Positions 42,521 through 53,527 of a DNA stretch of 64,000 nucleotides are shown here, one piece after another. Position 1 is the stretch's first letter, and every line of letters begins with the position of its first letter. This stretch comes from Asparagopsis taxiformis. Lineage: Eukaryota; Rhodophyta; Florideophyceae; Bonnemaisoniales; Bonnemaisoniaceae. The notes under the pieces were generated by a model. That model ran no database searches and was not told the DNA's origin. It saw only the letters and a list, made by a program, of their open reading frames with translations. A program made the position numbers and the translations under genes. The stretch covers positions 62,001-126,000 of the forward strand of contig JALQPE010000212.1 in the NCBI GenBank assembly GCA_030407315.1, written 5' to 3'.

Positions 42521-45061
42521 TGCCTTCAAGTAGCCTGGAAGCGTACTCTGGACAAGTTTTCGGACCTTGAAGAGGCTGAACTGCACAATTCTGATATTGA
42601 AATGAAACATTCGTATAGTCCATTTTTTCTTGGACTGCTGGAGTCGATTGCCGTGGCCTATAGAGGAGCAATGTAGTTATGTACTGGAGCTAGAATCATT
42701 CCTCAACAACCCATCTCTCAAGTCTCTACTCCTCCTTCATCATCTCAATCTCCCTTCCTGTGACACACCGTGCCTCTGGTGTCACTTCACACGCCCCTCT
42801 TGTGAATTAAATACCTGTCTTCCACTGCCATAGTCTACTCATACCACTGCCTTCATTTCACTCCATGCCTACCCTCCTATCCTAGCCTAACCTGCTTCAT
42901 AATCATCGATGTAAAGTGAATATCTAGATTCCTACCTACGTGAAAGTAGGGTGTATTATAACGGTAAATGGACAGTTTTGTATAGTCAACGTGCTACACG
43001 GTACCAGGAGTAGATTTTGCGCATCGATAATCTATGCTTGATATGAGAGAACAGCCTTTTGTAGCCTCGGAAAATGTGCAGGCAGTACCTTTCCAGAGGT
43101 CCTAGAGGTGTTAACTCCAACTCTAGTCCATTTTAACGAGTTTGAATTTCGACCGCCAGAATCTCTGTCATGAGAAAATCGTGGTTGAAATTTTGCGTGC
43201 TCCTCTCGCAATACTGAACTTTTTAGTTACCTCAGACCGGGTGAACAAGACACAGATTGCTCTTGAAAGCCGCCCGAAGCCGTCGAAACCATCCTTCCAC
43301 AATGTTCCCGACTTCACAATTCCTATCTCACCCTTCCCAAGGTGAGGGAGGGACAAAGCTCCCAGCCGCTTACAGCTGAGGCAATTCACTAGGGATGCTT
43401 ACATCAAAGTCATCGTTACGATGACTTTGCTGTAAGAAAAGGAAACATTACAGTGGGCGAAGAATTTTACCGGGTAAAAAATCACCAAGAATTTTTTTAC
43501 GGGTAAAAAATCGTGGCTACTGTAATGAAACGTTTACTTACAGCAAAGTCATCGTTACGATGACTTTGCTGTAAGAAAAGGAAACATTACAGTGGGCGAA
43601 GAATTTTTACCGGGTATAAAATCACCAAGAATTTTTTTACCGGGTAAAAAATCGTGCCGGCTGTAATGTTTCCTTTCTTACAGCAAAGTCATCGTAACGA
43701 TGACTTTGCTGTAAGCATCCCTGGTAAACTGCCTCAGCTGTAAGCGTTCTGGCCTCACCCTCTCTCTCATGTCTCTTGTCCTCCTTCATCCCAGCCTATC
43801 CCAACCTTCCTTCCTGTGTCGACTCTGGTGTCACTCCAGCCGACCCTTCGGTGAGTGCAATCCTTGTCTACCACCGCCATTATCTACTCATACTACCCCC
43901 TTCATGTTGCTGCATACCTACCCTCCCTTCCTTCCTGATTTTCCTACAATCCTAGGCTAGCCTACTTACCAACTATGTTGGTATTGAAGGCAGCTAGATT
44001 CCTAGTAACTCAAATCTATAGTCTGCTAAAAAGGGCGATTTGGTGTGGTCACTGTGCCACACGGCACCAGGAATAGAATCTGGCCACGGATACTCTATGC
44101 TTGATCTCAGAGAGAACAGCTGCGCCAATGCTCCGAAAACGTACTGTCAGTACCTTTCCAGACGTCGTGGAGGTGCTCATGCCAGCTCTAGTTCATTTTA
44201 GGGAGGTTGAGTTTCGATAATCAGAATTTCACTCTTGAGGAAATTGTGTTTGAAATTTTGTGCACTCCTCCCGCCGTACCAGGCAGGGCACCCAGCCCAG
44301 ACCGGGTTAGCACGACGCAGAGTGCTCCTCAACACCGCTAACAGCCGTCCAAACCATCCCTCTGCCATGTTTTACGGCTTCACAATTCCTTGCTCACCCT
44401 TCCCAAGGTGAGGGAGGGACCAAGCTCCCAGCCGCTTACAGCTGAGGCAGTTTACCAGGGATGCTTACAGCAAAGTCATCGTTACGATGACTTTGCTGTA
44501 AGAAAACAATTCATTACAGTAGCCATGATTTGTTTACCCGGTAAAACAATTCTTGGCCACTGTAATGAATTTTTTTCTTACAGTGGCCGGAGAATTTTTT
44601 ACCGGGTAAACAAATCATGGCTACTGTAATGAATTGTATCCTTACTGCAAAGCCATCGTTACGATGACTTTGCTGTAAGAAAACGTTTTCATTACAGTGG
44701 CCAGGAATTTTTTACCCGGTAAAAAAATCATGGCTACTGTAATGAATTGTTTTCTTACAGCAAAGTCATCGTAACGATGACTTTGCTGTAAACATCCCTG
44801 GTAAACTGCCCCGTCTGTAAGCCGTTGGTGTCAACCCTCGATCTCATGTCTGTTGTCCTCCTTCATCATCTCCACCTCCCTTCCTGCTAAGCATCACTTC
44901 TCTAGTGTCACTCTACCAGTCCTTTTCGTGCATGAAATACTTTTCTACCACTGCCATAGTCTACACATACTATTGCCTCTATACTTCTGCATGCCTACGC
45001 TTCCATCTTTCTCTCCCGTGCTAGGCTTAGAGAATATCCTACTTCCTGAAGATCATTGTAC

Positions 45062-45125
45062 AGTGAGGCAGTAAAAATCACTGTCTCACCGTACTGTCTG
45101 AGGCCCCCTTTTCAACACCGTAGTG
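45062..45125 (+). repeat. Solo R terminus of the CACTACGG family
   Basis: The last 57 or so bases (AAAATCACTGTCTCACCGTA to TTCAACACCGTAGTG) match the R end at 51357. After 45125 the 173-bp repeat resumes, so this is more likely a truncated insertion than the border of the large element, although the latter cannot be excluded. Confidence 0.7.
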
Positions 45126-45348
45126 TATAAGGGCTGGAGTGGCTCTGGGGAGTACAGAAAGGTGTTTTATCTGTCCGTAAAGCTTCTGGCTTGCGCATTA
45201 GGGCTGGCAGAATGCATCGATTTTTGGTCATCAGATTCTCACAACTGCAGATGTGATGAATTTCGGCCATGGCCAAAATTCAACTTTGTCGGAACGACGT
45301 AGATTTGGACTGGATGCCTCCAAGTGCATGCACTTGAAAGTGCACTTA

Positions 45349-45418
45349 GTCCAAAAAATTGTCTAGAGTACGCTCCCAGGCGATGGCCTGGAAGTGTACT
45401 CTGGACAAGTTTTTGGAC
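45349..45418. repeat. Long imperfect hairpin
   Basis: Two 33-base arms (29 paired) around CGAT-type spacer; the arms begin GTCCAAAAAATTGTCTAGAG. A 16-bp palindrome CAAGTGCATGCACTTG lies just left at 45321-45336. Confidence 0.8.
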
Positions 45419-46805
45419 CTGGAAGAGGTTGAATTGCACAATGCTTGTGTTGAAATGAAACATTTATATGGCCCATTCTTTACTTGGACAGCTGAAATCC
45501 TATCTACTCGAGAGTAAAGTATATAAAAACTGGAAACAGACGGTTTTGTATAGTCAATGTGCCACACGGCACCAAGAGTAGATTTTGCCCTCCGATAATC
45601 TATGGTTGATTTCAGAGAGGATAACCGCGTGCAGTCACAGGACATGTGTTACCAGATCCTTCCCAGAGGTCCTGGAGGTGTTCACACCAACTCCAGCCCA
45701 CTTTAACGAGTTTGAATTTCGAAAGTCAGAATCTCTGTCGTGAGAAAATTGAACCATTTCCGACCACGTGGTAGAAATTTCGTACACTCCTCCAACCATA
45801 CTAGACACAACAACCAGCTCAAACCGGGTGTAAACAACACAATGTGTTACCTAATGCCGCCTACAGCCGTCCATACCATTCCTATACCCTGTTTCCTGAC
45901 TTCATAATTCCTTCCTCACCCTTCCCTAGGTCGGAAAAGGACGGAAGTCCCTGCCGCTTACAGCGGAAGCAATTTACCAGGGATGCTTACAGCAAAGTCA
46001 TCGTTACGATGACTTTGCTGTAAGAAAATAAATCATTACAGCAGCCATGATTTTTTACCCGGTAAAAAAATTCTTGGCCACTGTAATTGAAACGCTTTCT
46101 TACAGCAAAGTCATCGTAACGATGACTTTGCTGTAAGAAAATAAATCATTACAGCAGCCACGATTTTCACCAGGTAAAAATTCTTGCTGATTTTTTACCC
46201 GGTAAAATTTTTTGGCCACTGCAATGGAAACGTTTCCTTACAGCAAATCATTACAGCTGCCATGATTTTTTTACCCGGTAAAAAAATTCTTGGCCACTGT
46301 AATGGAAACGCTTTCTTACAGCAAAGTCATCGTAACGATGACTTTGCTGTAAGAATCCCCGGTAAACGGCTTCCGCTGTAAGGGCTGAGAGTTCCGTCCC
46401 CCTCCCACCTAGGGAAGGGTGAGCAAGGAATTGGGAAGTCAGGAACATGGCTCAGCAAAACGTTTGTACGGCTGTGAGTGGCTTCCAGGAGCATTCTGTG
46501 TCATGTGTTATCTCAGCAACGTCTCTTATAGTCGAACCTCACGGGTTGTCAAGGTCTAAAACTAGTCCCCCCTACGGTCTAGCTAGTGAAATCATGTAAA
46601 GTTGTAGACTAATACAAAAAAGTAGCAATCAATAGGCTTAGTAGCACTAAACTATGACATGAAGGTCAGATGTATAGATGAAAATAGAAAGGTGGGCTAA
46701 GCGAATAATGTTGAGATGAGAAAGACAGAACTTCATAGCAGGGAACAATAGCATAGGTTTTAATACTTCTCGTATGCTATCTATTGCTCCTGTCATACTT
46801 TTAAT

Positions 46806-48275
46806 ATTCGACGGTGTGGATGTGGTCCGTGAGGACGTCCTTCTCCGTCTTCAAGTAGATGTGGCCGCGCGTGGGCAGACCATAGACTAAATTCTGCTCC
46901 CACAGGAAGATCTCCTCACCTGAAGCCGACCCCGTAATGGTAAAGGTCACCGCGATCAACTAAGACGGAATAGGGTGGCACATAAAAGTGGTTAACGGGA
47001 ACCTTCCACATGTCGGCGTCCGTATGGACCAGGCATACATGACTATAAGGTGCAGCTACTATAAAGAACCCATCGGCTCCGCTCGACATCATGAAATAGG
47101 ATGGGGATTGGGTAGGTCCGACTCCTCAAAATTGGGATACTCAGAAGTCCGTGTGCCCATCCTGGTCCGCAGCCCCATCTGTTTTAAGAAGCAGCCGTAA
47201 TCCTGTCTTCGGGAAAAAGACAGGATCCTCACCCTCCATTCCCAACTTCAAGAAATCCGCACAAACACCAAGAGCAAGCTCTGCCACCAACTTGTTCCTG
47301 TACAATCCAAATTTCCCTCCTCCAGCTTGTCGCACAATTCACACCGCGGCAGAGGGAGTCGCCCACGACCACCATCTATGCGGTCCTTCGCAGCACCCAC
47401 GTTGTGGATGAAATGCCACGGCGAAGGATCAAAACCGGGCTTGGCGAAATCTGGCGGCTCGTCCTGTGGTTTCCTGTCTTCATAATCAGAATCAGACTGC
47501 TGGGAGGGTTTCTGTGGCTTTTCAACCTCCTCAACCAGCGGGAACTGCCGAGAAAAGTGACTGAAGAGGTCATGCGTCACACTACCAGCCGTGGACGACT
47601 GCAAGAGGCCTTCCACAACAACCACCCCCATGTTGTCCAGCAACGCCCCTTCACCACAAAGTACTATTCCACCACCGAGTCCTCAGCACCTGGCGATGCA
47701 GCTGCCAGGAATGCTGCCGCCTTTATTTCCGCCCGCACCGTCTGTACCGTCGTAATTTCCATGTAGTACTTCATCGGGCTACCAGACGCAATTGCGCTGG
47801 GGAGAACGGCGGCCACATTCTCATCGACGATACTGTCGGGAATGGGATTCTCATGGGCGTCGTCGAACTGGAGAATCGGCTCCCGAGAACGTCCTCTGGA
47901 AGCCGACTTGGATTTCTTTGACGACGACTTTGATGAAGTCTCACTGAGCTTCCTCTTTTTGGTAGAGGGCTCGGGCGTCGCAGAAGCGGTTTCCTAGTTG
48001 CGCTTCCCGAGGATGGAGCTTTTACCCGCATCCTTGGGTGCGCTCTCCAGCTCGACGACCTGAACAGGGCTCGCACCACCCGCCGTCGCTGTTCCACCAC
48101 GATCGGAACGACTCTCTTTCAGGCAGGTACTCCTTTTGGGCATCACTTTCCCAGAAGTTTCCACTCCGGACGATGCAGACACGACAGGGGTAGTGGCAGA
48201 AACAGAGGCAGCCTCGGAATAGCTGGAAGAATCTAATTGAGGTGGTACTACCTCAATTGGATTCTTCAAAGGCAA
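46806..48275 (-). pseudogene. Fe(II)/2-oxoglutarate dioxygenase-like gene, copy 1 (broken)
   Basis: Read leftward from ATG 48275: a Ser-rich N-terminus with nuclear-signal-like KKRKLSETSSKSSSKKSK; a helical part; LDNMGVVVVEGLLQSS, like the 'GYVVLxGxL' start of phytanoyl-hydroxylase-type enzymes; VFFPKTGLRLLL; GHTDF with the HxD metal motif near 47145; YFMMSSGADGFFIVAAPYSH; VPPYSVLVDRGDLYHYGVGF with the distal His; and an end near 46806 (HIHTVEY, TAA). Frames shift at least four times (for example near 47995, 47660, 47140 and 46950). The same blocks occur in copy 2 at 57141-58191. Enzyme class is inferred from HxD...H spacing only. Confidence 0.5.
48226..48267. repeat. Palindrome at the start of the dioxygenase-like copy
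   Basis: GAAGAATCTAATTGAGGTGG pairs with the following CCTCAATTGGATTCTTC; 19 of 21 positions match and there is no loop. It lies over the first 10-15 codons of the pseudogene. Confidence 0.8.
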
Positions 48276-48420
48276 AGAATGGAGGATGAAGGGATGGTCA
48301 GGGAAATGGAAGGGGAAGGGATGGCGGAATCATGACCACATGTGACTGGGAGCGCAGCATGTGGGATGTGTGGGTCCACCACGTAAAATTGTTTCCGCAT
48401 TTACATGTCGCGGTAGCCAG

Positions 48421-48977
48421 TTACGCGCAGGAGCATTTTCCTGGCGTCCTTTCAAAACACAGACTTCCGTTTGGGAAAGATGTTCTCAAACTTGGAGCCA
48501 TTGGGAGGGCCTTCCTTGGGATGTAAGTCCGCTCAGAACCCCTTCTTGGGCACCATCGGCGCAAAAACTTCGACAACGCGTGAGTGAATGTCGAAGCTCT
48601 TGCTCGGGTCACCCACGCTGGGAATGGAGCCATCCAGCATCCTCAACACATCCGAAACGTTCCAATACTCGGCCACCTCCTTCACGTACCCGAAGATTTC
48701 CAACAAACCAGCAATCCATTCCTGCCCAATGGTACCAACCGAGTTCGGTTTCAGCCCGGCCCACCAACGGCTACAAGTGTAGTACGCCGTCATCTCGAGG
48801 TTGACACAATTTTGGACGTCCGGAGCACCCCTCAACGATCCGTTGAACAACAATTTCACCGTACACCCAGCCAGATTCTCCGTCGAAGAGAACTGCACGA
48901 ACTCTGGCCTGTTCGGAATAGTTTTCTGCAGCCAAATCCGTTTTCAAGAATTGCTCCATCGTTGCAGACTTCTTCAA
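48421..48977 (-). pseudogene. Unrecognised broken gene upstream of the dioxygenase-like copy
   Basis: Two minus-strand frames join into one coding-like sequence: MEQFLKTDLAAENYSEQARV, a frameshift, CVNLEMTAYYTCSRWWAGLK, then GQEWIAGLLEIFGYVKEVAE and VVEVFAPMVPKKGF. A stop at 48533 and another downstream follow. No family is recognised. Same strand and proximity suggest it travelled with the dioxygenase-like gene. Confidence 0.35.
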
Positions 48978-50350
48978 CCACTAGCCAACGACCTCTGATA
49001 TTCACTTTGCGATGTTCAACTTGCACTTCAGACGAACTATACTGGGCAATATTGATGCATGTCTCGCTTGCTGAAGGAGATTTACTCTTTTCCGCTACTT
49101 CTCCGCTATAGTGCAGAATTATATTTCTCCGCCACTAAATTCAACCATTACGAAACCTTTCCTGGCTTTCATTCGATCCAATGAACTGTTTCACCACAAA
49201 GATTTGTCCTATGCTCATTACTTTATGCACAATGATTGCTATTTCATCCGGGCTCGACCTACTCAATATCGTTTTGCTATCTTGTATCGCATTCCCTAAA
49301 CACCAGCCTGGCCAAGACGTATCCACTTCCGTTTGTTACGCAGTGATGCTCTAAGCACTAATACTGAATCTGATTTTCTCATGCACGTAGTTCCTACTCG
49401 TATACTCTACCATATTCTCGGCCCTATTCACGAGGTGAAAACACGATGTCTCGTTGAATCGTACTCGGTGTGATATCTTAAATTAGCATACATTTATATA
49501 TTGCAATGCAGACTCACCGCTCGCTTGCAACATGAAAATTATAAAAATTCTTCGACACTGCTGTTTCCTAACCGCCACCATCCACGTGGCCCGCTTTGAC
49601 TGCCTGCCAAGTGTACTCGGAGCATACAATGACGTTATCGATATATACCATCCACATCATCACTGGAAGCGCGGACTCCTCGTCCAGGAAAGTGCGCCAT
49701 TTTTCCTACTCTTCACCTCCGCCTGTCCTGTAGGCCCCATATGCTAGTGTTTTTCCTATATTTCTGTAGTGATGACGTCATTCTAGACAATAAAAGGCGG
49801 TAGAAGATACGATAATGTGCGCCTCCTCTGCCAGATCATGTGCTTCCAAGCGTAATTCGCAGCCTAGGTATCGTTTTTCTGGGCCTCCCATCGCACCGCT
49901 CCGTTTCAAATTCATCCCTCTATTGTTCTCCTACACGTCTTTTCCGCCCGCAGAGTGCTACTTAAACGACAGATTCTGGAAATCCCTCTTTCCATCTCCA
50001 TATCCGTCGGAAAAAAAAGCATCAGTAATTATAATTACTGCTCCGGAAGCGTATACGCTTCCGGAGCAGTGTACATGGTACGTCACCACATTTCACGCCA
50101 CTAACCCAGTATTCTATTCGTTTTCTCAAGTTTCCAGTCGGTGAGTTTTCCAATTCTCCTTTCGTTCATCTTTCTCTCTCACTCCTCCATTTTTGTTGCT
50201 CTGCCTGTGAGTACAGATTTCGATTTGGGATGCAATGGTATTCGTTAAGGTACGTTAGTCTCCTGGTAACCATCAGTTTCCCACTCCAATTCAACGTCAC
50301 TAACTTGTTTCCTTTCACTACATCTGTTTTTTCTCTTTCTCTTCATTTCC
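48978..50350. other. Spacer with back-to-back palindromes
   Basis: No gene recognised. CAGTAATTATAATTACTG (50023-50040) is directly followed by a perfect 26-bp palindrome (50041-50066; CTCCGGAAGCGTA and its inverse). Confidence 0.5.
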
Positions 50351-51357
50351 TAGCTTATTCATGCAGCGCAATCAGTTGATAGATTTGTAGACTTTCTGGT
50401 ACTTTTAGTTTTACTCTTCAGAATAGTGTTGGTTGTAGTAGCAGTTCTAGCATAGGGATATTTTACTCTCAATGTATCCTGCGCAAATAAACAAATCCAG
50501 AGTGAAGCTTCCCATATTGCACCCTCTTAGATTGCTACCTATCCTACCGCTTGTACTTCTCTCTAGCTCATAGTTACTACGAAATATAAATTCCTAGCCG
50601 TACAATTGTGACCATTCTCACGTAGATACCATCCATTACCCATCCTCGTAGCACTAGAACTGCCTCCCTCTACCCCAAAAAGATGCCCACGACAGCATGA
50701 CGCTCCATCTCATCCACCACTCCCAGACACTGAATTTTACTATATCAGGACACTACTTTTACTGTCTCCAGGTGCTGCCCAGGGCAGCACAAAATACTGT
50801 CTACAGGTGCTGCCCAGGGTAGCACAAAATACTGTCTACAGGTGCTGCCCAGGACAGTGAAAATCACTGTCTCCAGGTACTGGCCAGGACAGTGAAAATC
50901 ACTGTCTCCAGATACTGGCCAGGACAGTGAAAATCACTGTCTCCAGGTACTGGCCAGGACAGTGAAAATCACTGTCTCCAGGTACTACCCAGGACAGTGC
51001 ACCGTGTTGGTTCCATCTGTTGTCCCAGGCAGCGTATTTCACTATCCGGCCATGCTGCCTTGGCCAATACAAAACACTATCCGCCAACACTGCCCAGTAC
51101 AGTAAATTACATTATATCCAACTATTGAATAAATCATTAATTTTTACTGTCTCCATTCATTGCCTCAGACAGTACGGTGAGACAGTGTTTTTTACTGTCT
51201 GCAGACAGTGTTCCGTACTGTCTGCCAGACAGTGCAAATCACTGTCTCCAAGTGTGGCATTAATTTTCATTTGCCGCATAGTGATTTTTACTGTCTCAGA
51301 CAGTAAAAATCACTGTCTCACCGTACTGTCTGAGGCCCCCTTTTCAACACCGTAGTG
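50351..51357 (-). repeat. R-end region of the CACTACGG family, copy 1
   Basis: About 1 kb, the inverted counterpart of 60124-61300. It contains seven units of a 35-bp tandem repeat (50760-51004; CACTGTCTCCAGGTACTGCC type), then GACAGTAAAAATCACTGTC-type subterminal motifs, and the terminus CAACACCGTAGTG. Matching ORFs in the two copies only reflect the shared repeat. Confidence 0.9.
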
Positions 51358-52963
51358 TAGAAACTGAAAGGTAGAATGGGCGGCGCATCGCACTTTCGCG
51401 GAGAAACTGCAGGACGGATAGGTCTGACTGAAACGATATCTAGGAAGAATGGAAATCTGCATAGGGATAAAGAATTAGACTAGGGTGCAGCCAGTAGCGG
51501 GCACGCAAGATTTACGATATGGTGTAGTGGATATGGAATAGGAAAATGAGCAGCTAACGCCAAAAGTTTAACAACATGAAGATCATCTGTACACTGCACT
51601 AAGGAACTATGAACTAAGCTACCATGGTAGATACTAAACGGCAAAACGCTAGCTCTACATAAAGTAACTACAAATACATATACGCACGAAAAGAGAGATG
51701 AGGGGAAGCCAAAAATTTCTGTTGGCACCTGGAAGGAAAAGAATAGATGAATCAATGGTTAGTGCTAGGAATGTAACTTCATCAACGCTTGAAGCATGAT
51801 TAGAAGCGAGAGAACATACCGTTGATAGTGGAGCCAGAGCTTGAGTAAGCGGATTGTAGAGAACCCAGAAACTTCTGTCTGCACATAGATGTAAAGAAGT
51901 GGATGAAACAGTGGTTAGTGCTAGAAACGGTATGCCAAAAGCTCGATTAGAAGTGAGAAAACGTAGTAATGACAGTAGCCCTGAGAAAGACGAAACAGAA
52001 AGTAGGAAAGGCAGAAAAGTATGTTAGCAGAAGAACAACGAAGAACCGCAGAAAAAGAAAATGGGAGGAATGGAAAAAAGACTAAATGGGCTGGAAAACC
52101 TTATCGTAGGATGAGGTCGCGGGGCGGAACCACATCCGTAGGGATACGATTACACACCGCGACCCCATCCTGCCTAGGTGGTGTGCTCCATGCGACAGGC
52201 GATGACGATGGCACTTAGCGTGACGCATGCCTTAAATATTGCTGCAGAGTGAGCCCAGAGGTCGCGTATTTCACTTGCGTAGTGCGAAAGCGCGCGTTTT
52301 TCGTACTGACAAATCAGAGACAAATCATCGATGATTCATGGACACGGCATGGACTCGAGATGGACACGTCATGAACTAGAACAATGGCGTGTAGCTGCAC
52401 GCTTGTGAGCGGAAACGTGTATTGCAGGCTGAGGAGCCAATGATGAAAAATTAGAAAAAAATGACCAGGTACTGCAGTAAAAAGTGATCTGGGAAGATGC
52501 ATTTGGTAGATCATTTTTTACTGCAGTAAGAAGTGATCTAGGAAGATGCATTTTGTAGATCACTTTTTACTGCAGCAAGAAGACTATTTTTCGTTACTTT
52601 TATCGTGGTATGTTCCGCCCTGATGAAGCTGGTTCAGGTTGACGGTAGTTCAACGAATGGATAAGGAAGCTGAAGGTAAACTGGGGAATAAATACGTCGG
52701 AAAAGGATAGGGAAGTAGTCTAGCAACAAACAGGTGCAAGTTTACGAGTGCGGAAAGGAATGAAGTCATATATTCGGCTGGAGAAGTACAAAAAGTAGTA
52801 TCTGTAGAATAGGAATGGGTGAATCCAAGAAAAAGCATTCTGGCAGGACGAACCAAACCAAATACACAATTTCATAGATTTCTACGCTGTCCTTGGCGGA
52901 TAACCATCTGCTCTGGTCATGAAGAGAATGAACCTCCTTCTGTGAAAGAAGGACCATTGTGCG
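51358..52963. other. Spacer with twin hairpins
   Basis: No gene recognised. At 52472-52575 two hairpins share a central CTGCAG: arms CTGCAGTAAAAAGTGATCT / AGATCATTTTTTACTGCAG and CTGCAGTAAGAAGTGATCT / AGATCACTTTTTACTGCAG. A looser hairpin (AGGATGAGGTCGCGGGG / CACCGCGACCCCATCCT) spans about 52109-52175. Confidence 0.5.
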
Positions 52964-53527
52964 TTATCCCTCCTCTTCCACTCCTGTTGTCCAATTTGCA
53001 AAGTGACGGAGTGCAGTTGTGGAGCAAGCCAACCTTTCGAACCCCGGATGTAAGAGGGAGGAACCAGAACCTGAATCCCTATTCACAGTAAAACTAGAAT
53101 TATCGGAATTATTCTTGGAAACACAATGCACAATTGCATACGATAGAGGATTAATTCCGCCGGAAGATCTGTCCTTCGTAGAGAGATGAGGTAGGATGTG
53201 TTCTTGTCCCGAAGTCGGTTCGAAGACTGTATCGACAGCCCAGAAGGAGGGTGAAGAAGTCTTCTGTAAGATCTTAGAATTTAGCAAATTCGAGTAGCAA
53301 GCTTGTACAACACACCCGGAAGCTATTTCATGACACTTGAAAAACTCTCTAGATGTACCAGAGAATGGTGTGGAGCAAGCAGGGTGCATAGAAATAAGTC
53401 GAGCAACTTTGCAAAGTATTCCAGAAATGTGTAAAGTATCTGAATTGTGCCCACAGGTGAAGTCCTGCTGGGTTGATATGGAACGCACAGGAGACCAAGA
53501 GTAATATGAAAAGGAGATGAGAAGCAT
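52964..53527 (-). pseudogene. Frameshifted C-terminal part of the 781-aa gene
   Basis: 187 codons open in another frame, coding-like from about 53430 leftward (WAVDTVFEPTSGQEHILPHL, INPLSYAIVHCVSKNNSDNS). Its last part resembles the relic at 13407-13802, which supports it as the original C-terminus of this family. Confidence 0.4.

Larger units (their letters stand above)
42731..46400. repeat. Macro-tandem of about 1.05-kb units, each with palindrome clusters
   Basis: CCTCCTTCAT leads successive units at 42731, 43780 and 44857. Each unit then holds a shared gene-free segment (CTAGATTCCTA, CACACGGCACCAGGA, CTATGCTTGAT) and a cluster of two palindrome types. The first is TTACAGCAAAGTCATCG with its inverse (about ten copies, for example near 43405, 43540, 43677, 44465, 44756, 45987, 46100 and 46317). 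The second is CATTACAGTGGCC...TTTTTTACCCGGTAAAAAA...GGCCACTGTAATG. The third unit is enlarged by insertions. ORFs here are not genes. Confidence 0.85.
36276..51357 (+). mobile_element. Candidate 15.1-kb CACTA element (CACTACGG family) with captured genes
   Basis: The left end reads CACTACGGTGTTGAGAATG; the right end, reverse-complemented, reads CACTACGGTGTTGAAAAGG. The first 14 bases are identical. TA flanks both sides, a possible target duplication. Left (L) and right (R) subterminal regions differ in sequence but both consist of GACAGTAAA/TTTACTGTC motifs. The same L region recurs at 61301 and the same R region, inverted, at 60124, which confirms the borders. Contents: UFD2 and kinase fragments, an actin-related-protein fragment, palindromic macro-repeats and a dioxygenase-like pseudogene. 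No transposase is recognised, so it should depend on another copy. A second R terminus at 45125 leaves an alternative right border. Confidence 0.6.

Noticed and set aside
50440..51355. Two ORFs repeated almost identically at 60127-60583
   Set aside because: They lie wholly in transposon subterminal repeats; similarity reflects the DNA repeat, not protein conservation.
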